This document shows positions 1 to 8,263 of a stretch of 64,000 bases of DNA, one piece after another. A model generated the notes under the pieces. It was not told the origin of the DNA. It searched no databases and saw only the letters and a list, made by a program, of their open reading frames with translations. Both the position numbers and the translations under genes were made by a program. Origin of the DNA: CAVVYW01 sp963752605. GTDB lineage: Bacteria; Actinomycetota; Thermoleophilia; Solirubrobacterales; 70-9. Within the stretch, counting starts at the first letter, position 1. The number at the start of each line of letters is the position of its first letter. The stretch covers positions 868,001-932,000 of the forward strand of contig CAVVYW010000005.1 in the NCBI GenBank assembly GCA_963752605.1. Reading direction: 5' to 3'.

Positions 1-737
1 GGGGGCTCAAGGGGGACTCCTTCACCACCTTCGAGCGGCTGGTGGCCCTTGGCGCGCCGAGCTGGTTCCAGCTCTCGGACCGCGACCTCGCCACCTGCCT
101 GTATCGAACGACCTTCCTGGCGGAGGGCGGGAGGCGAACCGATGCGCAGGCGCAGATCGCCCGCGCCCTGGGGGTGCGGGCAAAGGTCCTGCCGATGAGC
201 GAGGAGCGGGTGCGCACCAGGGTGAGGACGCCCGACGGATGGCGCGGATTGCAGGAGTTCCTGATCGCCGACCGCGCCGAGCCGCCGATCGAAGCGGTCG
301 AGCTCGAGGGCATCGCAGAGGCGTCCCCCACCCCCGAGGTGCTCGAGGCGATCTCGGCCGCCGAGGCGATCGTGATCGGCCCCTCGAATCCCGTGATCTC
401 GATCGGGCCGATCCTCGCCGTCCCCGGGATCCGGGAGGCGCTCGGATCGTCCGGCGTCCCGCTGATCGCGGTCAGCCCGTACGTCGGCGGCGAGGTGGTC
501 AAGGGCCCCACCGACTCCTTCATGCGGGCCGTGGGGCGTCCCTCGACGGCCGGCGGCGTCGCCTCGCTGTACGAGGGGCTGATCGCGGGAATGGTCTGCG
601 ACGAGGCCGATCCCGATCCGCCACCGGAGCGCGTCGCCGTGCTCACCTGCCCCACCCTGATGGAGGGGGCCGCCGGCCGCCGCGGCCTGGCCGAGCGGGT
701 CCTCGAGTTCGCCGAGAACCCAACACCTGACGGTTGA
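1..737 (+). CDS. cofD: 2-phospho-L-lactate transferase CofD/FbiA (5' end outside window)
   Basis: This enzyme transfers the phospho-lactyl or phosphoenolpyruvyl group from the guanosine-activated donor to the deazaflavin FO, giving (dehydro)F420-0 in the cytoplasm. The frame is open from base 3 and reads GLKGDSFTTFERL at the edge, so the gene starts upstream of the window. Visible family features are the PSWFQLSDRDLATCLYRT stretch, the IVIGPSNPVISIGPILAVPG core and the ISPYVGGEVVKGP-like loop (here AVSPYVGGEVVKGPTDSFM). It ends with TGA at 735-737. The gene is followed by cofC and cofE on the same strand, so this looks like an F420 biosynthesis operon. Identification is from recalled family motifs and strong context. 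Confidence 0.93.
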   Translation, partial: GLKGDSFTTFERLVALGAPSWFQLSDRDLATCLYRTTFLAEGGRRTDAQAQIARALGVRAKVLPMSEERVRTRVRTPDGWRGLQEFLIADRAEPPIEAVELEGIAEASPTPEVLEAISAAEAIVIGPSNPVISIGPILAVPGIREALGSSGVPLIAVSPYVGGEVVKGPTDSFMRAVGRPSTAGGVASLYEGLIAGMVCDEADPDPPPERVAVLTCPTLMEGAAGRRGLAERVLEFAENPTPDG

Positions 738-789
738 CGAGTTCCCAGCGGGGCATGACCCGCTAGCCTGGCTCAGCAAGGGGGCAGAC

Positions 790-1473
790 TTGAAGACAAC
801 CGCAGTCATTCCCGTGAAGCGCCTGGATGCCGCTAACGAGAGGCTCCGGGACCTACTCGCGCCGGAAGCACGGAGACAGCTCGCCGAGGCGATGCTGCTG
901 GACACGCTCAGCAAGCTGCGCCGGAGCAAGATGCTCGACGAGCTGCTCGTGGTCACCTCCGACCCCTTCGTCGAGCGACACGCGCGCTGGATGGAGCACG
1001 ACGTGCTCCTGCAGGCCGAGGACTCGGGACACCCGGCCGCCGCGCAGGCCGGAGCCGCCGCCGCGCAGGCGAACGGCGCGGATCGCGTCGCCATGCTGCC
1101 GGTCGACTGCCCGCTGCTGGATCCCGAGGAGCTCGACCGGCACATCGGCCGTGCCCCCCAGGCCGCACTGATCGTCCCCGACCGGCACAAGACCGGCACC
1201 AACGGACTGGTGCTCTCGCCGCCCGACGTGTTCGCGCCCGCTTTCGGCCCCGAAAGCCTTTCGAGGCACGTCAGCCGGGCGCGCGCAGCCGGAATCAGCT
1301 TCTCCCTCGAGGAGATCGAGTCCCTCGCGACTGACCTGGACACTCCCGAGGACATGAGGGTGCTGCGGGACAGGCTGCTGCTCGACCCCGAGCCGGCGCC
1401 TCGCACGGCGACCCTCCTCTGGGAGCTCGGGACGGGGACCGAGGACGCGGACGCGTCAGCCGCCCTAGCCTGA
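790..1473 (+). CDS. cofC: Phospholactate/phosphoenolpyruvate guanylyltransferase CofC/FbiD
   Basis: This 227-residue cytoplasmic nucleotidyltransferase activates 2-phospholactate or, in actinobacteria, phosphoenolpyruvate with GTP to make the donor used by CofD. The N-terminus (VIPVKRLDAANERL, about residues 6-19) is the nucleotide-binding signature of the family, and LPVDCPLLDPEEL (about 103-115) carries the metal-binding aspartate. The TTG start at 790 is preceded by a GGGGG run. The C-terminal 30 residues look disordered. It lies 52 bp after cofD and one base before the next start, consistent with co-transcription. Which three-carbon substrate is used cannot be read from the sequence. Confidence 0.9.
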   Translation: MKTTAVIPVKRLDAANERLRDLLAPEARRQLAEAMLLDTLSKLRRSKMLDELLVVTSDPFVERHARWMEHDVLLQAEDSGHPAAAQAGAAAAQANGADRVAMLPVDCPLLDPEELDRHIGRAPQAALIVPDRHKTGTNGLVLSPPDVFAPAFGPESLSRHVSRARAAGISFSLEEIESLATDLDTPEDMRVLRDRLLLDPEPAPRTATLLWELGTGTEDADASAALA

Positions 1474-1474
1474 T

Positions 1475-2224
1475 TTGACGGGACGAGAGCTGCGCATCAG
1501 GCCGCTCGAGGGGCTGCCTGAGGTGCGCGAGGGCGACGCTCTCGGAGGACTCGTCGCCGAGGCGGCGACGCCGAGCGCTGACGAGATCGTGGTGCTCTCG
1601 CAGAAGGTGGTCTCGAAGGCCGAGGGGCGCCTGCGGCGCCTCGCCGAGGTCGAGCCCGGCGCGCGGGCGAGCGAGCTGGCGGAGCGCCTCGACAAGGACC
1701 CGGCGCTCGTCGAGCTGGTCCTCTCGGAGAGCAGGCGGGTGGTGAGGGCCGAGCGAGGGGTGCTGATCACCGAGACGAACGCCGGCTGGATCTGTGCGAA
1801 CGCCGGGATAGACGCCTCCAACCTGGAGGACGGGTGGGTCGCGCTCCTGCCGACCGACGGCGACGACTCCGCGCGCCGGATCCGCGGCGAGATGACCGCC
1901 GCCTCGGGTGCCTCACCGGCGGTCGTGATCGCGGACAGCTTCGGGCGCGCCTGGCGGCTCGGCCAGGCCGACGTCGCGATCGGCTGCGCCGGCATCGCCC
2001 CCGCCGACGACTGGCGGGGACGCGAGGACGGGACCGGCCGGGAGCTGACCGCCACAGTGATCGCGGTGGCGGACGAGCTGGCGGCGGCGGCCGACCTCGC
2101 CCGGGAAAAGGACTCCCACGTGCCGGGTGCGGTCGTCTCCGGCCTCGGTCATCTCGTCACCGCCGAGGATGGCCCGGGGGCCGTGGCCCTTCGGCGCCCT
2201 CCCGAGGACGATCTGTTCCGCTAG
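1475..2224 (+). CDS. cofE: Coenzyme F420-0:L-glutamate ligase CofE
   Basis: This enzyme adds gamma-linked glutamates to F420-0 with GTP. The 249-residue product contains the CofE signatures VVLSQKVVSKAEGRL (near 45-59), ITETNAGWICANAGID (near 97-112) and LLPTDGDDSARRIR, which form the GTP/metal site. The TTG start lies one base after the cofC stop. In mycobacteria the equivalent protein FbiB carries an extra C-terminal nitroreductase-like FMN domain of about 200 residues that reduces dehydro-F420-0. That domain is absent here, so this is a stand-alone CofE and the reductase must be elsewhere if the PEP route is used. Confidence 0.92.
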   Translation: MTGRELRIRPLEGLPEVREGDALGGLVAEAATPSADEIVVLSQKVVSKAEGRLRRLAEVEPGARASELAERLDKDPALVELVLSESRRVVRAERGVLITETNAGWICANAGIDASNLEDGWVALLPTDGDDSARRIRGEMTAASGASPAVVIADSFGRAWRLGQADVAIGCAGIAPADDWRGREDGTGRELTATVIAVADELAAAADLAREKDSHVPGAVVSGLGHLVTAEDGPGAVALRRPPEDDLFR

Positions 2225-2240
2225 CGGCCGGCCGCGACTG

Positions 2241-2675
2241 TCAGCTGGCGGCCTTGGCCGCGTCCGGGGCCTCAGCCTTGTCCTTGTGCATCGAAGGCGC
2301 GGCGGCGCCCTCGTGCGTGAACTCCGGCGCCACGTAGGGCTCGCCGGGAATCGCGCCCATGACCAGGACCCGGACCGGCTCGTCGCCGGTGATCAGCTTG
2401 CGCTTCTCGCTCGCCCCGATCCGCGCAAAGACGCCCGGCTCGAGCTCGTGCTCCTCGTCGCCCACCTTCAGCGTCGCCCGGCCGGAGAGCACCGTGTAGA
2501 CCTCCTCCTGGCCGTCATGGGACTGGTCGTGCTCGGGGTAGCGCTCGAAGTTGGGCGGCATATCGATCACGGCGATCCCGAAGGAGCTCACGCCGAGGCC
2601 GGCGCGCACCCTGCGGAAGCCTCCGCCGAAGATCGCCTCGAAGTCCTCGACGCGCTTCACGGTCACATCTGCCAT
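2241..2675 (-). CDS. Cupin-domain protein
   Basis: This 144-residue soluble protein has a single cupin beta-barrel. The second half contains motifs typical of small metal-binding cupins: HDQSHDGQEEVYTVLSGRATLKVGDEE, shown here only as HDQSHDGQEEVYTV followed by LSGRATLKVGDEEHEL, with His and Glu ligands. The C-terminus is polar (SMHKDKAEAPDAAKAAS). It is convergent with cofE (16-bp gap between stops) and sits 27 bp after the alcohol dehydrogenase start on the same strand, so it may be the second gene of that unit. The substrate is unknown; cupins of this size are often sugar isomerase-like, quercetinase-like or regulatory. Confidence 0.8.
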   Translation of the reverse strand: MADVTVKRVEDFEAIFGGGFRRVRAGLGVSSFGIAVIDMPPNFERYPEHDQSHDGQEEVYTVLSGRATLKVGDEEHELEPGVFARIGASEKRKLITGDEPVRVLVMGAIPGEPYVAPEFTHEGAAAPSMHKDKAEAPDAAKAAS

Positions 2676-2702
2676 TGAGCCCTCTTCCTCTCCTTCGCCG
2701 TC

Positions 2703-3710
2703 TCAGGCGGGGCCCTCGTCGTGGCCCGCAACCGAGAGTACGGCGGCGCCACGAACCCTACCGTGACGTAGGTCATCCAGCGCAGAATCCGCTTCCTCCA
2801 GGCGGTAGACCTGCACCTGGGTGCGCACGGGAACCTGCGGCGCGAGCGACAGGAACTCCTCGCCGTCGAGGCGCGTCAGGTTGGCCACAGAGCGCAGGGT
2901 GCGCTCGCCCCAGAGGATCTCGTACGGAAACGTGGGGATGTCGCTCATGTGGATGCCCGCGCAGACGACCGTGCCCCCCGGTGCGACCGCGCGCAGGGCC
3001 TGCGGCACCAGCTCCCCGACCGGAGCGAAGACGATCGCGGCGTCGAGGGGCCCAGCCTCGGGGTCCCCGGCCGCGCCGGCCCATTCGGCGCCCAGCTCGC
3101 GAGCGAACTGCTGGCCCTCGGAGTCGCCCTCGCGCGTGAAGGCGAACACGCGCCGTCCCTGATGGGCGGCGACCTGGCAGATGATGTGTGCCGACGCGCC
3201 GAATCCGTAGAGGCCGAGCCGCTCGGGGTCGCCCGTCAGGCGCAGGGAGCGGTACCCGATCAGCCCGGCGCAGAGGAGCGGCGCCGCCTGGATGTCCGGA
3301 TAACCGTCCGGGATCGGGAAGCAGTAGCGCTCGTCGGCGACGGCCAGCTCGGCGTAGCCCCCGTCGAGGTCGTATCCGGTGAATTTGGCCCGCTCGCAGA
3401 GGTTCTCGCGCTCCGAGCGGCAGTACCGGCACTCGCCGTCGGTCCAGCCGAGCCAGGGGATCCCGACTCGATCGCCGGTCGCGAACCGCTCCGCGCGCGG
3501 GCCGGCCCCCTCCACCAGCCCGACGATCTGATGCCCGGGGATCAGTGGCAGCTTGGGGTCGGGCAGATCGCCGTCCACGACATGGAGGTCGGTCCGGCAG
3601 ACGCCGCAGGCGAGGACGCGCACCAGGACCTGGCCCTCCCCCGGTGCGGGATCGTCCGTCTGGCGCTCGACGAGCGGCGTTCGCTCCTCGGACAGGACCA
3701 TTGCGCGCAT
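2703..3710 (-). CDS. Zinc-dependent alcohol dehydrogenase family protein
   Basis: This is a 335-residue medium-chain dehydrogenase. The N-terminal half has the catalytic-zinc region (ACGVCRTDLHVVDGD, then GHQIVGLVEGAG) and the four-cysteine structural zinc loop (ECRYCRSERENLC, plus C at the start of the lobe). The Rossmann half is atypical: the dinucleotide loop reads LGLYGFGASAHIICQVA, as in AdhA-like alcohol dehydrogenases that oxidise small primary alcohols. The ATG at 3708-3710 is the first plausible start. The gene is followed by the cupin on the same strand. The substrate cannot be told from sequence; an NAD(P)-dependent alcohol/aldehyde reaction is the family expectation. Confidence 0.88.
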   Translation of the reverse strand: MRAMVLSEERTPLVERQTDDPAPGEGQVLVRVLACGVCRTDLHVVDGDLPDPKLPLIPGHQIVGLVEGAGPRAERFATGDRVGIPWLGWTDGECRYCRSERENLCERAKFTGYDLDGGYAELAVADERYCFPIPDGYPDIQAAPLLCAGLIGYRSLRLTGDPERLGLYGFGASAHIICQVAAHQGRRVFAFTREGDSEGQQFARELGAEWAGAAGDPEAGPLDAAIVFAPVGELVPQALRAVAPGGTVVCAGIHMSDIPTFPYEILWGERTLRSVANLTRLDGEEFLSLAPQVPVRTQVQVYRLEEADSALDDLRHGRVRGAAVLSVAGHDEGPA

Positions 3711-3918
3711 CTACGTGATTCTCGCGCCGGGGGGCCAGCCCGGGTCGGCAGGCGCGATCGCTCAAACCCCGGTGCAGAGCCGAAATCCCGAGATAGCGGG
3801 AAAAAAATCGCCCGGTTCTTGCCTTGTGTCCGCTGCGGCGGAGAGAATTTCCGCAATCCCCAAACACCGCGCCCGCCGCCTCCGTCTGGGGACGACGGGC
3901 GAGGGAGGAGGTCAGGTA

Positions 3919-4608
3919 ATGACAGACCGCACGAGGGAGCAGCTCGGGGCGGCCAGTGGCTTGGTCGTCGCGATCCTGTTCGGAATCTCGTTCGTGATCG
4001 GGCTCTCACCAGAGCCGCCCGACATGAGCGACTCCGCGGTTGGGGTCGCCACTTACGTGTCGCAAAACCAGGACGCGATCCGCGTCGAGGTCCTGCTGAA
4101 CACGTTGGCGATGTTCGCCTTCCTCTGGTTCCTGGGCAGCGTTCGCGCTGGCCTCAGGGGCGCCGAGAGAGGCGCAGGCCGTGTCTCCGGCATCGCGTCC
4201 GGGGGTGGCATCGTGGGCGCAACGTTCGTGATCGCAGCGAATGTGTTCGTGGCGGTCGCGGCTCTGCGGCCGGGGGAAACCGACCCCGGCATCACGCGAG
4301 CCCTGGTCGACCTGCAGGCGATTTCGATCGGACTGGGCGCAGCTGCGTTCGCCGTGTTCTTCTTTGCGGTGGCAGTGGCGGTCCTGTACGACGGCGGCCT
4401 GCAGAGAGTCACGGGGTTGCTGGCGGCTGTGGCCGGCTTGGCCGCGCTCGTCGGCGTCGTGACGATCTTCACGACGGAGGGCGTGTTCGCGGCCGACGGC
4501 GCATTCGGGTTGTGGGTGCGCTACGGAGCGTTCGTGGCCTGGGTTGCGGTGGCGAGTGCGCTGCTGCTGATTGACCCACCTAAGCGAAGAGGGGCTACGC
4601 GCAGATAG
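3919..4608 (+). CDS. Six-helix membrane protein, paralogue of the protein at 5212-5976
   Basis: Function not recognised. The 229-residue product has about six hydrophobic segments and a short periplasm-like loop rich in Pro/Asp after helix 1 (LSPEPPDMSDSAV). The start at 3919 is chosen because GAGGAGGTCAGG lies just upstream; longer readings back to 3553 run into the alcohol dehydrogenase promoter and are not supported. It shares its whole layout with the 5212-5976 protein, including QDAI....VLL.TLA..AFLWF, so the two are tandem paralogues flanking a third small membrane protein. A strong bidirectional hairpin follows. Confidence 0.75.
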   Translation: MTDRTREQLGAASGLVVAILFGISFVIGLSPEPPDMSDSAVGVATYVSQNQDAIRVEVLLNTLAMFAFLWFLGSVRAGLRGAERGAGRVSGIASGGGIVGATFVIAANVFVAVAALRPGETDPGITRALVDLQAISIGLGAAAFAVFFFAVAVAVLYDGGLQRVTGLLAAVAGLAALVGVVTIFTTEGVFAADGAFGLWVRYGAFVAWVAVASALLLIDPPKRRGATRR

Positions 4609-4644
4609 CTCGGCGAGTCCGGGCGCGAGCTCGGTCTCGAGCAA

Positions 4645-4684
4645 CGAAAGGGCGGGCGGCCAATGGCCGCCCGCCCTTCGTTTG
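4645..4684. terminator. Bidirectional intrinsic terminator
   Basis: A 14-bp perfect GC-rich stem (4648-4661 with 4665-4678, loop AAT) is followed on the plus strand by CGTTT and on the minus strand by TTCGTT. It lies between two convergent genes and can serve both. Confidence 0.8.
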
Positions 4685-4695
4685 CAGCGATTTTC

Positions 4696-5076
4696 CTATC
4701 GAGGCCTGGGGCGCGGACGCCGGGTCGCCGTCGCCTCGTGGGTGACGATCCCGGCGACCGACAGCGCGATGTGGCCGCAGCCGCTTCCGAACACCAGCCA
4801 CTGCGCCGACTCGGGATCAAACACCTGAGTGGCGATGATCGTCCAGGCGGCGAGAGTGGCGGTGGCGTAGCCGAGCACGCCCAGCCCGATTCGCTCGTTC
4901 GTCTTGGAGCTCTGAAGGCCGATGTAGCCCATCGCGACGCCGAGGCAGAGGACCGCGATGCTGACCGCGAACCCCAGGTCCGTCGAAGTGTCCGGGCTGA
5001 ACCCATAGACCGACGTGCACAGGAAACCTCCGGCGAGGAGATTCACCAGTGCCAATACGGAGTACCAAATGCCCAT
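4696..5076 (-). CDS. Small four-helix membrane protein
   Basis: Function not recognised. The 126-residue product starts at ATG 5076, preceded by an excellent Shine-Dalgarno sequence (AAGGAGG, 8 nt upstream on the minus strand). Four hydrophobic segments are visible: about 1-25 (GIWYSVLALVNLLAGGFL), 31-54, 62-84 and 90-110. The C-terminus is an Arg/Pro repeat (TRRPRPRPR). It faces the start of the 5212 membrane protein, so the 135-bp gap contains divergent promoters. A longer open frame running up to 6696 in this phase is the antisense shadow of fbiC and is not coding. Confidence 0.7.
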   Translation of the reverse strand: MGIWYSVLALVNLLAGGFLCTSVYGFSPDTSTDLGFAVSIAVLCLGVAMGYIGLQSSKTNERIGLGVLGYATATLAAWTIIATQVFDPESAQWLVFGSGCGHIALSVAGIVTHEATATRRPRPRPR

Positions 5077-5211
5077 CTGCAGAACCTCCTTGTTGAGCGC
5101 GCCCACCCTATCCAGCGCACAGGACCGCACCGCCGAGAACGGCGAATAAAGCGCCCACCATGCGAAATCCCCGCCCAATAGGATCACCGCGCCAGGGGTA
5201 ACCAAGGAGGC

Positions 5212-5976
5212 ATGATGACGGAAGACCGATACGCGCGGTACGGCGCAGCCACCGGGATCGTCTTCGTGGTTCTGCTGGTGGTCGCGTTCTTCATCGTGAC
5301 GCCCAAGCCGCCGGACCTCGACGCGCCGGCCGACGAGTTCGCCCTCTACTTCGATGATCACCAAGACGCGATCAATACCGCCGTGCTGCTGGGCACGCTC
5401 GCGCTGCTCGCATTCCTGTGGTTCGTCGGGACTCTGGTCAGCGCCCTGCGGGTGGGGACCGGCAGCCCGAGGCTGCCGACCATCGCATTCGGCGGCGCGA
5501 TAGTCGCGGTCACCTCCGGCCTCGCCGGCCTGACCGCGATCGCCGTTGCGGCGCACCGGCCGACCGAGGTCACCCCGGAGGTGACGCGCATGCTGAACGA
5601 CACCTTCGTCCTCGCGGCGGTGCCAGGGATCGCGGGGGTGGCGGCGCTGTTCGGTGCCATCGCGCTGATGGTCTTCCGGAGCGACCTGCTGCCCGCGTGG
5701 GTGGGCTGGCTGGCCGGCGCAACCGCGGTGGTTCAGCTGCTCGGCTTCGGGGTCCTCTACACGGATACGGGCGCCTTTGCCGGCGACGGCGCCCTTGGTT
5801 TCTTCGTGCCGTTCCTGGCGGCCCTGGCGACCATCGCCGTGCTCAGCATCGTCCTGATCCAGGTCGTGGACGAGCTGAACCGCACGCTCGGGCTGACCGA
5901 CCGCGTGCGCGGAGCGGTAACCGGGGCGGCCGCCGGGGCGCAGGCGGGCGCGACCGGGAAGAAGCCCCCCGGCTAG
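5212..5976 (+). CDS. Six-helix membrane protein, paralogue of the protein at 3919-4608
   Basis: Function not recognised. The 254-residue protein has six predicted transmembrane segments (about 10-31, 45-72, 82-110, 120-147, 158-180 and 188-212) and an Ala/Gly-rich C-terminal tail of about 30 residues (TGAAAGAQAGATGKK). AAGGAGG lies just before the ATG-ATG pair at 5212. Like its paralogue it has a Pro/Asp loop after helix 1 (VTPKPPDLDAPADEF) and the DAINTAVLLGTLALLAFLWF helix. Its TAG stop interlocks with the stop of fbiC on the opposite strand (shared CTAG at 5973-5976). Confidence 0.78.
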   Translation: MMTEDRYARYGAATGIVFVVLLVVAFFIVTPKPPDLDAPADEFALYFDDHQDAINTAVLLGTLALLAFLWFVGTLVSALRVGTGSPRLPTIAFGGAIVAVTSGLAGLTAIAVAAHRPTEVTPEVTRMLNDTFVLAAVPGIAGVAALFGAIALMVFRSDLLPAWVGWLAGATAVVQLLGFGVLYTDTGAFAGDGALGFFVPFLAALATIAVLSIVLIQVVDELNRTLGLTDRVRGAVTGAAAGAQAGATGKKPPG

Positions 5977-8210
5977 TAGCTCTCGACGATCTCGTAGAGC
6001 GTCGTCCGCTGGGCCGGCTTGCGGCCGGCCCGGCGGGCGGCTGCGATCAGCTGCTCGGGCTCGAGCCTCACTCCATGCTGGGATCCCGCCATGCGCGAGA
6101 TGTTCTCCTCCATCAGGGTGCCGCCGAGGTCGTTCACGCCCCAGCGCAGGCTCTCGGTGGCGGCATCGAGGCCCATCTTCACCCAGCTCGCCTGCAGGTT
6201 CTTGATCGTGCGCCCGAGGCCCAGGCGGAACGCGGCGGTGTGCTTGAGGTTGTCGGGCCTGGAGATCTCCTCCACGCCGTGCGTGCGGCCGAGCAGCGTG
6301 TTGTAGGGGATGAAGCTGAGCGGCACGAACTCGGTGATGCCGCCCGTGCGCTCCTGCAGCTCGCGCACCACTCGCATGTGCCGCGCCAGCTCGCGCGGCT
6401 CCTCGATGTGCCCGAACATCACCGTGGAGGTGGAGCGCAGCCCGACCCGGTGCGAGGCCTCGATGATCTCCACCCAGCGCGCCACGGGCAGCTTGTTGGG
6501 CGAGATGCGCTGACGGACGCCATCGTCGAGCACCTCGGCCGCGGTTCCGGGCGTCGAGCCGAGCCCGCATTCGATCAGGTACTCGAACACCGCCTCGGGT
6601 GAGCGCCCCGATCGCTCGCACATGTAGTGGATCTCCATCGGGGAGTAGGCGTGCAGGTGGATCTGGGGCGCCTCCTCCTTCACCACACGCAGCCACCGCC
6701 CGTAGTCCTCGAGCGTGTACTCGGGGTGGATTCCGCCCTGCATGCAGATCTCCGTGGCGCCGAACTCCACCGCCTCGTGAACCCGCTCCCGGAAGTCCTC
6801 CTCCGCCACGTGGTAGGCGTCAGGCGAGCGCTTGCCCTGCCCGAACCCGCAGAAGGCGCAGCCGACGACGCAGATGTTCGTGAAGTTGATGTTCCTGTTG
6901 ACGACGAAGGTCGCGGTCTCCCCCGCGAGCTCCGCGCGCAGCTCGTCAGCCGCCTGGCGCATCTCCTCGATCACCTCGGGGCGGATCTCGGAGAACAGGG
7001 CGGTCAGCTCGTCCTCGCTCAGCGCCTCCCCGCGCCGTCCCCGCTCGATCGCGCGCGGGGCGACCTCGGGCGACGGTGGCCGCTCCTGACGGCGGCCGGA
7101 TCCCCGGCGCGGAATGAAGCTCCAGTACTTCAGCTTCACGACGTCCAGCACGCTCTGCTCTATCCACTCGGGATCCAGGTACTGCGGGTACGCGCACAAC
7201 CGCTCAGTCAATGCGTACCCACGGGGCCGCAGCTCCTTGCGGACCTGGTGAGGGCTGGGGAACGGCTCCTCCGGCGAGATGTGGTCGCCATTCGACGAGA
7301 GGCCCCCGAGGTCTGTGGCTCCTTCATCGACCAGGTCGACCCACCAATCCGACAGATTCGGCGGAATCTGAATCCCAACATCGGGCATGAGCCTTCGACA
7401 CTCCCGGACGAGGAGCTTCATGTCATCGAGGGTGATGGGCGTTGCCCACTCGGGGAGGTCATCAACCGGCACGTCCTCGGCTTCGCCTGCGGGCGTGCCG
7501 GGTTGCGACGCGGACGTGGGGGCTGCTAAGGAGCCCCACTGGCGCTTCGCCGCTTCATCGGCGATGTCCGCCACCTCAGCCCCGTAGTACCGGGGATGGG
7601 GTACGAAGTTCTGAAGAATCACTTCTTGAAGGTGGCCGTACTCGGCATGCACCTCGGCCAATGCCTCGAGCGAGGCGATTCGCTCGTCGACGGTCTCGCC
7701 TATTCCGACCAGGATCCCGCTGGTGAACGGAATCCTGAGCTCCCCGGCGAGGCGAATGGTCTCGAGCCGTCGTGCCGGGTGCTTCGTCGGTGACCCTGCA
7801 TGGACCGTGTCCATCAACCGCTCGGAGACGGACTCGAGCATCAGCCCCTGCGAAGCGGTGACCTCGCGCAGGCGGGCCAGGTCCTCGCGGGACAGCACGC
7901 CGAGGTTCGTGTGCGGAAGCAGGCCGCGCTCGATCGCCCGCTGGCAGGCCCAGACGACGTAGGAGGTGAAATCCTGGTGGCCCCAGGACCTCAGGCGATC
8001 GGCCACCTCCGGGTTGACCTCGGGGCGCTCGCCCGTGAGGACGAGCAGCTCCTTCGCGTTCCTCCGCACCGCCTCCTCCAGCCGGCGCTCCACCTCGTCG
8101 GGGTCATGGATGTGCGCCTGATGAGTCGCGAACGCGCAGTACTTGCAGAAGCACTGGCACGTCCGGGACAGCGAGAGCGTGTAGTTGCGCGAGAACGTGA
8201 CCCGGCGCAC
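5973..8210 (-). CDS. fbiC: FO synthase, fused CofG-CofH (FbiC)
   Basis: This is a two-domain radical-SAM enzyme that makes the deazaflavin FO from tyrosine and 5-amino-6-ribitylaminouracil, the first committed step of F420 synthesis. The CofG half carries the C-x3-C-x2-C cluster motif at residues 18-25 (CQCFCKYC, with an extra Cys at 20). The CofH half carries CVVGCAFCGFG in the middle of the protein, followed by RSPDAYHVAEEDF and the IHLHAYSPMEIHYM region. At 745 residues it is shorter than mycobacterial FbiC. The N-terminus begins almost at the cluster motif, because a stop lies four codons upstream of the GTG start at 8210. It lies 3.7 kb from cofDCE. Confidence 0.95.
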   Translation of the reverse strand: MRRVTFSRNYTLSLSRTCQCFCKYCAFATHQAHIHDPDEVERRLEEAVRRNAKELLVLTGERPEVNPEVADRLRSWGHQDFTSYVVWACQRAIERGLLPHTNLGVLSREDLARLREVTASQGLMLESVSERLMDTVHAGSPTKHPARRLETIRLAGELRIPFTSGILVGIGETVDERIASLEALAEVHAEYGHLQEVILQNFVPHPRYYGAEVADIADEAAKRQWGSLAAPTSASQPGTPAGEAEDVPVDDLPEWATPITLDDMKLLVRECRRLMPDVGIQIPPNLSDWWVDLVDEGATDLGGLSSNGDHISPEEPFPSPHQVRKELRPRGYALTERLCAYPQYLDPEWIEQSVLDVVKLKYWSFIPRRGSGRRQERPPSPEVAPRAIERGRRGEALSEDELTALFSEIRPEVIEEMRQAADELRAELAGETATFVVNRNINFTNICVVGCAFCGFGQGKRSPDAYHVAEEDFRERVHEAVEFGATEICMQGGIHPEYTLEDYGRWLRVVKEEAPQIHLHAYSPMEIHYMCERSGRSPEAVFEYLIECGLGSTPGTAAEVLDDGVRQRISPNKLPVARWVEIIEASHRVGLRSTSTVMFGHIEEPRELARHMRVVRELQERTGGITEFVPLSFIPYNTLLGRTHGVEEISRPDNLKHTAAFRLGLGRTIKNLQASWVKMGLDAATESLRWGVNDLGGTLMEENISRMAGSQHGVRLEPEQLIAAARRAGRKPAQRTTLYEIVESY

Positions 8211-8263
8211 CGGGTCAACCTACCGGAGTGGCTTCGCCGTCAGGTCGCGGCCATAGGTGGCCG

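Noticed and set aside
4696..6696. A 666-codon minus-strand open frame running from the small membrane protein up into fbiC
   Set aside because: Beyond 5076 it is antisense to the 5212 membrane protein and overlaps fbiC in another frame, with an Arg/Gly/Ala-rich shadow composition. Only the 4696-5076 part has a ribosome site and protein-like sequence.
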